Source of the DNA: Tritrichomonas musculus | Lineage: Eukaryota > Parabasalia > Tritrichomonadida > Tritrichomonadidae | DNA length: 64,000 bases | Direction of reading: 5' to 3' | NCBI GenBank assembly: GCA_039105265.1 | Contig: JAPFFF010000006.1 | Location: forward strand, 2,294,001-2,358,000 | In this document: positions 9,321-17,784 of the stretch, piece by piece | How positions within the stretch are numbered: the stretch's first letter is position 1 | Layout: each line of letters starts with the position of its first letter | Position numbers and translations under genes: made by a program | Notes under the pieces: model-generated | The model's input: only the letters and a program-made list of their open reading frames with translations | Database searches by the model: none | Told to the model about the DNA's origin: nothing

Positions 9321-11203
9321 TAGCCTGCCGGAATGCCTGTTTGATAATATTCGACTCCATTAACGCTCCAAGTGAAATATGTATCAGAACAGACCCAGGC
9401 TTCTGGTGACGGAGGATGCATGTTGGGATATTCTGGGTCGGGAATAAAGTATGTGTCATCATCCCCACGATACATTGGCTGACCTCTGAACGTAACGGTT
9501 ATTGAAGTACTTCCAGTATCTATTCCGTCAAATACATAGCCTGCATTGCTTCTTTCGAGTTGGAAGTTTATGCCAAAAGATGTTCCGTCTGAGCGGCAGT
9601 TTGTATATCTTTTTCCTGTTGCTGGGTCGTTTAATGGTTGCGTGAAAGAGTCTTCAAATTCTTGTGTGGCTTCTAAGGATCCATCTAGTTCGTTTGCGAT
9701 AAGTTGATGTTGATAAAATCTTGCAGCACAAGTATTGGCAAATTCTGTGTCTGGATATGTTCTTTTATTGACTACAAGCTGGACATTTTGATACATAATA
9801 TTGTCGAAACAAGTAATGTCAGCAGGAGATTTTGGAAACATCATTGTGATATTTGTCGCATTTCTCAATGGAATTGACTTACTGATTTCGAGACCGTTTA
9901 CTTTGGCAGTTCCTTCGAAAATTTCTCTTGTCAGTTCCTGAGATGGAATTAATAAAGGAGTTTGTAATTCTCTGACAAGTCCTTGATAAACGTCTGGTTT
10001 GAGACCAAAACCTGCCAAATTTGAACGACCCAATTGAATAGTTCCTCCAAGGACATCTAAAGTAATTTTCTCTGTTTTGAGGTTGATATTCTCTGATTTT
10101 GTTGTGGCAAGTAAGGCGCCTTTCAATTCACTTTTGATAATTTTGACAGTATCTCCTGGATCCAATGGTTTGTCTGGATTAGCTGCTGCGATTAATTCTG
10201 CAAATTCTTTTTTATTGACATCATCTCTTGAAACTCCATATTTTGTAAATTCTTCGTCAGTATATCCGAAATCAATTGTTGGATGTTCCAAAACATCGTC
10301 ATCATAGACATTTGCGCCTTTGTATCTTTGGTATTCGATATGAAGTTTTTGTGAAGGAGTTGGTTTGGCAGAATAATGAGATACTATGACAGATGGACGG
10401 CCTATTTGTGTGAATTTTCTTGATATTGGGATGACAGCAGGCATTTCTTCAGCAATTTCTTTGTCTTCCAAAAATTGTAGAGTTTCCTTAACGATATTTG
10501 GATTGATTTGTGCCCAGACAAGAGCGCGTAAAGATGTTTTGACCTCTTCTTCTATCTCTCCACAAATTGCGTTTGGATATAACTGCCATGCCTGAAGAGC
10601 CAGTTGGTCGACAAATGGAATGGTTAATTCAATGGTAAATTTATGTGGTTGACCGTCAGCAATATCCTTTAAATCGACATAACAACCGCAAACAGATGGG
10701 GAGAATTGACTGACATTTTCCCAAGTTGAATGAGAATATTTTGATGTTGCTTTTGCATCACGAGGTTTGATGGAATTATAGGCGAAAGATTCTCTTTGGA
10801 GTTCGTCTTGTCGATATGCGCCTAAGAGTTTATCATTTATCCAGAAGCGACAATCTTCATAAAATTCTACAGCATTCTTGAATCCGACAAATATTTTCAT
10901 CAATCCGTTTGTATCTGCAGATACGTCAATGGGCTGGGACAATTTAATGATGAAATCAAGGAGAATTGTAGTAAAAGACTTTTCAATTTGAGTGATTGTA
11001 TGGCCGGAATGAGATAATTTGATACGTGTTTTTGTACCAACTGGGAGTGGGGCGTCTTTGTCTTTGAACTCTTCCATGACGAAAGAAAATGTATTGTCTC
11101 CTCCATTTCTTTGAATGAGATTTCGTAATTTTGACTGGAAAAATGAGAGAACATCGCCTTCATCATTTCCTAAATTTTTGGTCTGTGCGTTGTAGTAGGT
11201 CAT
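9314..11203 (-). CDS. mcp: Major capsid protein, double jelly-roll type, 629 aa
   Basis: Length, position next to the packaging genes and content fit the Maverick/Polinton major capsid protein. The second half carries the characteristic stretch TNITMMFPKSPADITCFDN followed by LVVNKRTYPDTEFANTCAARFYQHQ, and ends in beta-rich GTSFGINFQLERSN and TSITVTFRG. The first half has a conserved-looking TKTRIKLSHSGHTITQIEKSF strand region. Two jelly rolls per subunit would form the pseudo-hexameric capsomer of an icosahedral particle. An initiator-like TCATT lies on the minus strand at 11,222-11,218, about 15 nt before the ATG. The frame is unbroken, unlike polB. I am confident of the role; jelly-roll boundaries would need a fold prediction. 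Confidence 0.88.
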   Translation of the reverse strand: MTYYNAQTKNLGNDEGDVLSFFQSKLRNLIQRNGGDNTFSFVMEEFKDKDAPLPVGTKTRIKLSHSGHTITQIEKSFTTILLDFIIKLSQPIDVSADTNGLMKIFVGFKNAVEFYEDCRFWINDKLLGAYRQDELQRESFAYNSIKPRDAKATSKYSHSTWENVSQFSPSVCGCYVDLKDIADGQPHKFTIELTIPFVDQLALQAWQLYPNAICGEIEEEVKTSLRALVWAQINPNIVKETLQFLEDKEIAEEMPAVIPISRKFTQIGRPSVIVSHYSAKPTPSQKLHIEYQRYKGANVYDDDVLEHPTIDFGYTDEEFTKYGVSRDDVNKKEFAELIAAANPDKPLDPGDTVKIIKSELKGALLATTKSENINLKTEKITLDVLGGTIQLGRSNLAGFGLKPDVYQGLVRELQTPLLIPSQELTREIFEGTAKVNGLEISKSIPLRNATNITMMFPKSPADITCFDNIMYQNVQLVVNKRTYPDTEFANTCAARFYQHQLIANELDGSLEATQEFEDSFTQPLNDPATGKRYTNCRSDGTSFGINFQLERSNAGYVFDGIDTGSTSITVTFRGQPMYRGDDDTYFIPDPEYPNMHPPSPEAWVCSDTYFTWSVNGVEYYQTGIPAGYA

Positions 11204-11273
11204 TTGATTTAATATAAAAATGACAATAAAGGAGTTGTAAAGTTTGTTATATGAACATTTTACTTAAAAGGAA

Positions 11274-11582
11274 ATGGCATTTGGAAGTTGGTTTAAAAAC
11301 ATCATTAACGGAGCAAAAAACGTAATCGGAAAAGCATTACCGGTACTGAAAAAAGGTGCTGAAATTGTGTCAAAAGTCGCTCCAGTACTTGGCGGGGCGA
11401 TAGGAGGACCTGTAGGAAATGTAATCAATAAAATAGGCGATTATGCTGGAAAATTTGCTGGAGGGAATAAGTCTTTGGGAGTAAATGGCGCGGGGATAAG
11501 ACAGACAAATAATAGTTGGTCTCAGCAAATTGCAGGGCCAACAACTAATCCAGGAAGATTTGATATTCCTTTGTTGAAATGA
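11274..11582 (+). CDS. Small amphipathic peptide, putative membrane-active virion protein, 102 aa
   Basis: The N-terminal 50 residues (starting MAFGSWFKNIINGAKNVIG) form an amphipathic, then hydrophobic Gly/Ala-rich helix with regularly spaced lysines, ending in VLGGAIGGPVGNV. The C-terminal half is polar and Gly-rich. This layout resembles membrane-disrupting minor capsid peptides of adenoviruses and the melittin-like peptides reported for adenovirus/Polinton relatives. The assignment is by physical character, not sequence match. It shares the upstream sequence AAAAGGAA directly before its ATG with the next gene at 11,624, so the two may be co-regulated. It lies between the capsid and ATPase genes, as expected for a virion component. 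Confidence 0.6.
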   Translation: MAFGSWFKNIINGAKNVIGKALPVLKKGAEIVSKVAPVLGGAIGGPVGNVINKIGDYAGKFAGGNKSLGVNGAGIRQTNNSWSQQIAGPTTNPGRFDIPLLK

Positions 11583-11623
11583 GTAAAAGAGAATGATATT
11601 AAGTGATTTTTATTGAAAAGGAA

Positions 11624-11992
11624 ATGAACGACATCAAAGTAATTGAACCAATCTCAAAGCATACGAAAGAGTTTGATACAGTTGATGAATTCAATTTATA
11701 CTATAACAAGAATAAAGAAGAGATGGATAAACTTACGACGCATAAACTCAATAAATTATATCTCATAAAAGGGTATCGAATAACTAGAATCAAGAATGTG
11801 TTGAGCCTCAAAAAAATGAAGCAAAATGCACAATATGATATTGACAACGAGCTGGATGAACTAAAAAAAGAGATACAGCAAATGAAAGAGACAATAAATA
11901 ACATCATACATTTCTTAAATCCTCAGACTGAGAGTCCATATGGACATCGCGACTATGTCGAGATAGAAGTTTCTCCCCCCTCTGATACCTGA
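11624..11992 (+). CDS. Coiled-coil Maverick protein, 122 aa
   Basis: I take ATG at 11,624 (MNDIKVIEPISKH) as the start. It follows AAAAGGAA, the same upstream motif as the 11,274 gene, and the frame before it begins only with GTG. The middle is basic (LTTHKLNKLYLIKGYRITRIKN), and residues 65-100 form a coiled coil (YDIDNELDELKKEIQQMKETINN). It ends in a Pro-rich tail. The role is unknown; a DNA-binding or scaffolding virion protein is possible. The last 40 bp overlap the convergent ATPase gene. Confidence 0.65.
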   Translation: MNDIKVIEPISKHTKEFDTVDEFNLYYNKNKEEMDKLTTHKLNKLYLIKGYRITRIKNVLSLKKMKQNAQYDIDNELDELKKEIQQMKETINNIIHFLNPQTESPYGHRDYVEIEVSPPSDT

Positions 11993-12768
11993 ACAATTAG
12001 ACAGGAATGAGAATCTGGATTATAATTTTTTTCTTCAGATAATTGCCTATACATATTGTAGAACTCCTCAAAGTCCAAATTACTTGCTGATTGGGAATAA
12101 ATATAGTGTAGTTGTTGACGGTTGAAGCAAGGAAAAACGAACAAAGTTGTAATCTCATTTTTGATATGTGGTTTGATGCCTTTCCATCCTTGAATCAATA
12201 AAAAGTAGGAAATATTTGTGTGTCTGCATCTTCGGAGCTGTTGGGAGAAAAACGATTCTTCGGACGAAAATAATTTGTTATTTGAAATATCATCAAAAAG
12301 TATCAATGTATGGAGGAAATCTTTACTGAAATCAGTAATGTGAAGGACCTTGAACATATCATTTTTTTGTCCATCATCTAATCGTTCCTCCAATCCTTCT
12401 CGCTTGACAAGATAGTAGAGGTTCTTTGCAGCAATTAATTCTGTGATAAAATCGACTGCCATCTTCTCGGAAACGGTAATATATGGTATTTTGATGAGGT
12501 GTTTGAGAGATTGGAAACTCCTATCATTTTCGTCGCCATTTTTCGTGATATAGATTAGTAAGTGAAATGTGTCGAGCAGGCCTATTTTAATAATTTCTTG
12601 GAGAGCGATGACAGTTTTTCCAGAATTTTGTTTCCCAACAATTACATTTACAGAATTGTATTTGATATGAATATCATCGTGGATTGGTTCGATTAATGCA
12701 CCCGATAAATTATTTGCGTTTTGTTTCAAAGTTTCTGAGACAATAGAATTAATTACTTTTAAACTCAT
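11953..12768 (-). CDS. FtsK/HerA-type genome packaging ATPase, 271 aa
   Basis: The protein has a Walker A motif VGKQNSGKT at residues 44-52 and a Walker B motif TLILFDDIS at about 154-162, followed by a sensor-like Gln in LLIQGWKG. Size and layout match the A32-like packaging ATPases of Mavericks, adenovirus-like and large DNA viruses, which pump DNA into the procapsid. It is convergent with the coiled-coil gene. It lies just after the 702-aa type gene on the same strand (44 bp gap), so the two minus-strand genes may be co-transcribed. The frame is intact. Confidence 0.88.
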   Translation of the reverse strand: MSLKVINSIVSETLKQNANNLSGALIEPIHDDIHIKYNSVNVIVGKQNSGKTVIALQEIIKIGLLDTFHLLIYITKNGDENDRSFQSLKHLIKIPYITVSEKMAVDFITELIAAKNLYYLVKREGLEERLDDGQKNDMFKVLHITDFSKDFLHTLILFDDISNNKLFSSEESFFSQQLRRCRHTNISYFLLIQGWKGIKPHIKNEITTLFVFPCFNRQQLHYIYSQSASNLDFEEFYNMYRQLSEEKNYNPDSHSCLIVQVSEGGETSIST

Positions 12769-12812
12769 TTACTTCTCAAAAGACTGCAAAAAAATGTTTA
12801 GGAGTGATATGT

Positions 12813-14882
12813 TTAATCCAAGAATGCTCTATCATCTTCTACGTCCCATTCACCATTACGTTCTTGATTATATTCTGCGTCAATATCATCATGCCATTCA
12901 CCTCCTTCATCATCATTTTGATGGTCGTACTGCATGCCCTGTCTTTCTTGTCCAGTATATTGGTCATGTATCAAATTTTCTCTTTCACGTTCATTGACTT
13001 CTTGAGCCGAAGCGACCATAGCATGTCCGAAATCATTATAAGTCTTATTTCTGAGTTGTGCTCTTTGTTCAGCAGTCCAATGATTTCCGTTAGTATGAAG
13101 AACATGTAATAAAAGGCTTGAAACTTCTGCATCAATCATTCGTTTTCCTTCACTCTTCTTACACCATTTCTTGAACTCTTCTGATTCTGTTGAAGTGAAA
13201 TGACGTTTTTGAGCAACAGTATTAAGTATATAGTGTTTCCATAACTTTGACGTTGCCATCATGATTAGTCTTGCCTTGAATTTAGGAGTGATATCGAGTA
13301 TGTTTTGAGTCCTAAGAGCGGTAATAACATCTTCAACAACATGACTAACAACATAATCGCGGAATCTAGCAAAGGCATTCTTTCGCTTCTCCTTAACGAA
13401 ACTGTACCCATCTAACTTGTAATCTCTCCATGATTCAGGCATTGTGTAGCCAGTCATTTCACCTAAATGATATGGATTTCCGTTGAGGTCATTATTATAA
13501 GAATAATTCAATTTCTCCTTGAGATATATTGGAACAGTGATTGATTTTCCGCCATGTTCATTCCTATATTGTTTTCTAGCAGCTGCATCATAATCTGTAT
13601 AGAAATTAAATCGTGCAGGCCAATCGGACTTTGCTGTTGTGTATCCATTAATGTATATTGGATGGTTGCTGCCATTTTTAATAATAATATCTGGAATATT
13701 ATCTCCGTTGACATCTTCATCTGATACAGACCATGGGGCGCTATTAGGATTTGCTGCGTTTCTTTTATTAACAATATCTTGAGCTCCAGTAAAGGTCATT
13801 GCCTTCCTTCTTCTTTTGATGTCTTTTTTATTGTCAAGAACGATATCCCATAATGCATTCATTCCTTGTTTTGGTCCACCAACTCTACCGACTCTTTGTC
13901 GTGAATGCCTTAGTGATTCAATCGCTATTCTTTGAATTTCTTCGACATTGTTTGCTATTGCATTGATATCTACAGGATTTTGAGCAAAAGAATTGTAATA
14001 ATCGACTAATTGCTGTAAATTTACTTGTTGTGCCATTTGATTTTGAAATAAAATTGTATTATTATTGTTGTTATTTTGAGGTGTTGGCAGCTCTGCTGAC
14101 CCTAACTCCGTTAGTGAAAGCGTTTGAGGTGTTGAAGGCGTTTGAGGTGTTGGAGGAGGTCTTCTCAATTTGTTTAAGGGATTTAATTCCGGAAAAGTCT
14201 CTCCTGCTCCAAGTCTAAAGAAAAATCCAGAATACTCTTGAGGTTCCCTATGTGAAGTTTCTGGAGGACTTGATGTAGGGACAGAAGGAAGAGGAATAAC
14301 GTTATTATCGCTAGAAGGAATTTCCCTATTTGAATATACTCTATCGACAAAATGTTGAAGACTTTCAAGATTGATACGCCTAACATATCTATGATCGATG
14401 TTGTCATATGCGGCAAAGTTATGAGAATTGAGTAAAGTTATGGCCGTACGAATAATATTTCTCGGAAAAGCTTTTTTGTTATGCGAAGCAAGGGTTCTTC
14501 TGTCGACTCTCTCGGATAATTCATTATAAAATGGGGCAGTATTTTGAATCCAAGAACTGAATCTATAATCGCTCATATCCACTAAATCTTCACTATAAGT
14601 CAAGGGTCTATCAATAGGATGTTCTTCTTGAAACCTTTGAATGAATCTCTCTATTGTATTACTATTGACAACATTTGCTTGAAGACCAAAATTGAATTCG
14701 TTTAGAACCTTCGACAAATAATCGGCATATGTTCTATCCGACAGTAATCCTCCCTGAGCATTCGTAGTAGTGATATTGAATCCCAGTTCATTGTTGAGTC
14801 TATTACAATATCCTAATAATTTTTGCGTGTTATTGCCTTGCATTACTTGTCCGGTAGTAAGTTTTATTGTTGATTTACTCAT
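12813..14882 (-). CDS. Large Maverick structural-type protein, 689 aa
   Basis: I set the start at 14,882 (MSKSTIKLTTGQVMQ), preceded by AATCAA as at the capsid gene. The upstream in-frame ATG at 14,921 would overlap the next gene. Residues about 1-190 are helical, about 200-280 Pro/Ser/Thr/Asn-rich and probably disordered. Next comes a basic patch (NKKDIKRRRKAM), then a segment DEDVNGDNIPDIIIKNG that resembles a calcium-binding DxNxDxxxD loop. The C-terminus is very acidic (DDEGGEWHDDIDAEY). I do not recognise the family by eye. Between ATPase and terminus, and this large, it is likely a virion or assembly protein. Gene density and intact frame support it. Confidence 0.7.
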   Translation of the reverse strand: MSKSTIKLTTGQVMQGNNTQKLLGYCNRLNNELGFNITTTNAQGGLLSDRTYADYLSKVLNEFNFGLQANVVNSNTIERFIQRFQEEHPIDRPLTYSEDLVDMSDYRFSSWIQNTAPFYNELSERVDRRTLASHNKKAFPRNIIRTAITLLNSHNFAAYDNIDHRYVRRINLESLQHFVDRVYSNREIPSSDNNVIPLPSVPTSSPPETSHREPQEYSGFFFRLGAGETFPELNPLNKLRRPPPTPQTPSTPQTLSLTELGSAELPTPQNNNNNNTILFQNQMAQQVNLQQLVDYYNSFAQNPVDINAIANNVEEIQRIAIESLRHSRQRVGRVGGPKQGMNALWDIVLDNKKDIKRRRKAMTFTGAQDIVNKRNAANPNSAPWSVSDEDVNGDNIPDIIIKNGSNHPIYINGYTTAKSDWPARFNFYTDYDAAARKQYRNEHGGKSITVPIYLKEKLNYSYNNDLNGNPYHLGEMTGYTMPESWRDYKLDGYSFVKEKRKNAFARFRDYVVSHVVEDVITALRTQNILDITPKFKARLIMMATSKLWKHYILNTVAQKRHFTSTESEEFKKWCKKSEGKRMIDAEVSSLLLHVLHTNGNHWTAEQRAQLRNKTYNDFGHAMVASAQEVNERERENLIHDQYTGQERQGMQYDHQNDDEGGEWHDDIDAEYNQERNGEWDVEDDRAFLD

Positions 14883-14908
14883 TTGATTTACAAAAAAATA
14901 AGGGCTGT

Positions 14909-15505
14909 TTATATGCCACATTCCTTGATAAATCTACCATAATCCTTGCTTAGATCGGCACAATTAGGATGTTTCGACTTAATTCTAGTATCTATTTCTT
15001 CGATCAAAAAGCCTGCGTCATATTGAAACATCTGATGATATTCAATCTCTTTGCCGTCCTTTGTTGTAAATTTCTTTGGTTCCCTTACAATAACCACGTC
15101 CTGTATCTTGTTTTTTCCGTTCTTTGCTGTGTCGATTGAGTAGTGGCTTCCCTTCTTGTTAAAGCATAGATATACCTTTTCGCAGTCAAATAATTCACAC
15201 AATTCTTTGTATAGAAACTGTTGATTTTTATAAATTGAGACGACTAAGGGCCTGCAAACTATTCTATTGGCGTTAAATTTGTCAGGAAAGAGATACTCTT
15301 TGTCGATGATGATGTAGAATTCGTAGGCTGAATCGATGGCGGGGTCCTTCTCTTTGTGGGCCTCAATATATTCTTCCAATTTATCACACAATTTATTAAC
15401 AGACAAGTAAAGTGGCTTTGGGTTTGTCATTTGCATTGGGGATAAAAAATTATTTGTTTCAGAAAAAGTTTCAAAAAAGTTGATTTCAATAATTTTAAAA
15501 AACAT
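14909..15505 (-). CDS. Maverick hypothetical protein, up to 198 aa
   Basis: This is the last gene before the element's right end. The longest frame starts at 15,505, but the first 23 residues are AT-rich and atypical; ATGs at 15,436 and 15,430 (MTNPKPLYLSVNKL) are likelier starts. The product is mixed alpha/beta with cysteines and ends FIKECGI. I looked for the His-Asp/Glu-Gln-Cys layout of an adenain-type protease, which a Maverick should carry, and did not find it. Function unknown. It precedes the 12,813-14,882 gene by 26 bp on the same strand. Confidence 0.6.
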   Translation of the reverse strand: MFFKIIEINFFETFSETNNFLSPMQMTNPKPLYLSVNKLCDKLEEYIEAHKEKDPAIDSAYEFYIIIDKEYLFPDKFNANRIVCRPLVVSIYKNQQFLYKELCELFDCEKVYLCFNKKGSHYSIDTAKNGKNKIQDVVIVREPKKFTTKDGKEIEYHQMFQYDAGFLIEEIDTRIKSKHPNCADLSKDYGRFIKECGI

Positions 15506-15804
15506 AAATTGTATACAAAAATTTTATTTATACCTTTTTCATATCACATGTCATACAAAAATTTTATCAAAATTATGTTCATATCACCACTTTCCATCCA
15601 TTGAAAGACCTTAATTGAGGCAATTTATTGACACAAAAAGGTGAATGCAAAATACCCTATAGTGATAGGGGGTTTTCTGACAACACTCTGGAGGTCAAAA
15701 AAGTGCCAAAATTGGGTAGTTGGAGACCAAAAAAGTGCCAAAATTAGGGGTGTTTGAGGGGATTGAAGACCGGAGGTCTGAAATCACCGCAAACGTATAC
15801 TACT
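15506..15804. repeat. Subterminal region and candidate right terminus of the Maverick
   Basis: This gene-free stretch contains two 27-bp near-identical direct repeats (15,690-15,716 and 15,722-15,748) sharing CAAAAAAGTGCCAAAATT. A small hairpin, AGACC-GGA-GGTCT, follows at about 15,767. Read inwards, the end at 15,804 is AGTAGTATACG. Polinton ends start with AG and often carry 1-3 bp tandem repeats, so this fits a terminus followed by a 6-bp target duplication (possibly TATTTT at 15,805-15,810). The matching left end is not in the window. Confidence 0.45.
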
Positions 15805-15848
15805 TATTTTAAAGTATTTTTTCATTTCATTATTTTTGTTTCTTCATA

Positions 15849-16109
15849 ATGACAACAAAAGTTGAAATAAATACAACACATCTTTATATCAAGTTCAATA
15901 ATAAAATATATGATTACGATGTGAGAGATTTCAAAGATTTGTCTTCAAAAGTTGAAAAGAACTTAGGAATCAAAAAGAATAATCAAAAATTCATTCATGC
16001 AGGAAAATCATTCACTAAGAAAGAAATTGATTCGTTATCAGACTTCGCATCGAATGGTATCACAGATGGTGTCAACATTGAAGTTATTCCATTAATTATT
16101 GGCGGTTAA
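15849..16109 (+). CDS. Ubiquitin-like modifier ending in Gly-Gly, 86 aa
   Basis: The protein has the length and order of a ubiquitin fold. A beta hairpin (HLYIKFNNKIYDYDV) is followed by a helix (KDLSSKVEKNLGI) and NQKFIHAGKSFTKKE, which lines up with the ubiquitin segment around QRLIFAGKQLED. The end, VNIEVIPLIIGG, has an exposed C-terminal Gly-Gly with no extension. Such a tail is what E1 enzymes activate for conjugation, as in ubiquitin, Nedd8, SUMO or Urm1. Identity to ubiquitin is low, so the exact class is open. TCATA at 15,844-15,848 directly before the ATG fits the trichomonad initiator. It lies only 45 bp outside the putative Maverick terminus, so it is either a host gene hit by the insertion or an overlooked element gene. 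Confidence 0.7.
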   Translation: MTTKVEINTTHLYIKFNNKIYDYDVRDFKDLSSKVEKNLGIKKNNQKFIHAGKSFTKKEIDSLSDFASNGITDGVNIEVIPLIIGG

Positions 16110-16303
16110 TAAAAAACTGTTTGAAAATTGATTTCATATATTCTTTTTATTTTATTGAAATATTTAATGTCTAAATCTTCATTTAAATATTTAAATTGAT
16201 TTAGATATTTAATTGTTTAAACGTAAAAACTATCTTTGATCCTATTGTAAAATGAGATGAGTATTTCGGATTTTCACTAAAAAATAAATTGTCACCAATT
16301 AAG

Positions 16304-16659
16304 ATGATTACTCTAAATTATCAAAGATTTGAAGGAACTTTTGAAGAATAATTAAACGAAATTAAGAAAGTATCAAAATTATTAATATTTTTTGGTTTAT
16401 GATTTTGTTGGCAATTGGAAGTGCTTTACTTTTTAAATTAATTGAAAGAAAAGTCAATTTATATTGATGGTTAGTTGAATGTTTATATAATGGAATTGTT
16501 TTTAAAATACAAAAAGCTGTTATCTTTTACAAATTTACCGCCGATAAAAGCAGTATTAAATCTATGTCCAAGTATAGGTTAATGTTATTTGAAGGAGATG
16601 AAATTGAAATTAATTTGAATGAACCTGTCCCAATTTTAAAAAGAAGCAGATTTATGTAG
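16304..16659 (+). pseudogene. Possible decayed small membrane protein gene
   Basis: In shifted frames this stretch reads MITLNYQRFEGTFEE, then a stop, then a hydrophobic segment (FMILLAIGSALLFKLI) and, after more stops, a clean piece ending YRLMLFEGDEIEINLNEPVPILKRSRFM with a stop at 16,657-16,659. The ordered pieces look like remains of one single-pass membrane protein. No family is recognised, and chance cannot be excluded. Confidence 0.25.
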
Positions 16660-16723
16660 TATATCTTCCATGTATAATTACGTACTTATGCCTATTTAAG
16701 TTAAATATTGCGAAATGATATGA

Positions 16724-16803
16724 GGTTGTTTGGCTGAGTGGTCTAAAGCGTCAGACTCAGATTCTGATCCGTAAGGGCGTGGGTTCGAACCCCACAACAA
16801 CCA
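16724..16803 (+). tRNA. tRNA-Leu (CAG)
   Basis: The acceptor stem GGTTGTT pairs with AACAACC at 16,796-16,802, with discriminator A. The anticodon stem TCAGA/TCTGA encloses the loop CTCAGAT, giving anticodon CAG. A long variable arm (about 11 nt) is as expected for a type II tRNA-Leu. The T arm is GTGGG-TTCGAAC-CCCAC. A run of five T at 16,805-16,809 serves as the RNA polymerase III terminator. No intron. Confidence 0.95.
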
Positions 16804-16979
16804 CTTTTTGCTTTTATTTTTATAAAAATCATATTAAAACTCAGTTTGGAATTGGTTATTCAATTTCAAATTCAGATAAATAACAATACTTTACACTATT
16901 AATAACATCACCAACTGTGACCCTGGCATTTGATATTAGACTGGATAGCATTGGATATTGAATCCAATAGAATATATAA

Positions 16980-17353
16980 TTAATTAGTATGGAAGATTTT
17001 TGTGACATGTGGTGGAATCACAATGCTTGTAATTGATGATGAACTGAATGCATGATACCCAATCGTATGAAGTCGTGAGTCGGATGGAATTTCAAGTCTC
17101 TCCAGTTGTTTGCAGAATTCAAATGCATATGATGAAATGCTCTTTATGAACGAAGGAATTGTTGCTGAAACGATATCACGTCTTGCAAAAACAACTGTAT
17201 CATATTCTTCTGCTTCTGGTGATGACTTCCCAATGATGATTTTATTATCCAGGCATAGATATCGTGCATTTCTTGGATCAACTTCGATTTGTGTTACATT
17301 TGCTAAGCATTTGCACCATCCATCTTTGAGTTCTGTCAAACTTGCTATAATCG
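16980..17353 (-). pseudogene. BspA-like LRR gene fragment
   Basis: The frame encodes about 115 residues of the cytosolic LRR family also seen at 27,205-29,364. It holds a DGWC segment, the signature YDTVVFARRDIVSATIPSFIKSISSYAFEFC, and two LRR units ending IVIPPHVTKI. No ATG opens the frame and the protein stops after one module, so this is an orphan fragment. Its 5' side ends exactly in an inverted repeat that joins it to a kinase remnant on the other strand. Confidence 0.75.
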
Positions 17354-17383
17354 ATGGATGGTGCAAATGCTTAGCAAATGTAA
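17294..17383. repeat. 30-bp perfect inverted repeat (fold-back junction)
   Basis: Positions 17,294-17,323 and 17,354-17,383 are exact reverse complements separated by 30 bp. The arms carry the LRR fragment's sequence (TTTGCTAAGCATTTGCACC). The right arm is joined directly to a kinase remnant. This looks like a fold-back rearrangement scar. Confidence 0.85.
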
Positions 17384-17579
17384 ACTAGTTCTCAGCGGTT
17401 GTACCAAAATTTATGAGTTCAGAGAATTTATTAACTGTTGCTGGTCTAGTAAGCCAGAAGATCGATGGTCAATGGATCATATTGTTGAATTAATAAGAAA
17501 TCATAAACTAATTCTACCAAATTGCAATAATGATGAATTAAATCAGTATATACAAGAGTTAGATGACTCATTAAAGTAA
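17384..17579 (+). pseudogene. Protein kinase C-terminal fragment
   Basis: The frame reads FINCCWSSKPEDRWSMDHIVELI, which matches kinase subdomain XI (Cys-Trp...Pro...Arg-x-Ser-Met), then a short polar tail to the stop at 17,577-17,579. The rest of the kinase domain is absent; upstream sequence is the inverted LRR arm. It is therefore a remnant, not a gene. Confidence 0.6.
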
Positions 17580-17784
17580 TAATCATAATAAAATAATTTT
17601 TATAAAAAAATTGATCGTTATGGTCAATTTTTCGCGAAAATAGTTTTTTTTATTATAATTTTTGTAATAGTAATATGGATTGAGTTAATTTAATACCAAC
17701 GCATTAAAGCCTGTATTTCGTCTAGTTGTACTCAGCTTCATACTTTCATCCAATTTTTTTCTCTTATTATCATCTTGACTCAAA

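Larger units (their letters stand above)
1..15804. mobile_element. Maverick/Polinton virus-like transposon, left end outside window
   Basis: The block holds the gene set that defines Maverick/Polinton elements: family B DNA polymerase, retroviral-type integrase, packaging ATPase and a major capsid protein, along with several large structural-looking genes. Genes are tightly packed on both strands with short gaps or small overlaps. GC content is visibly higher than in the AT-rich DNA that follows. The right boundary is inferred from a drop in GC content, a pair of subterminal direct repeats and a candidate terminus reading AGTAGTATACG inwards from 15,804. The left terminus and its inverted repeat lie before position 1, so the terminal inverted repeat cannot be confirmed. 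I see no adenain-type protease here; it may lie further left or be missing. Confidence 0.9.

Noticed and set aside
14909-15505. Adenain-like maturation protease
   Set aside because: Maverick position made this plausible, but the expected His, Asp/Glu, Gln and Cys motifs are not present in order.
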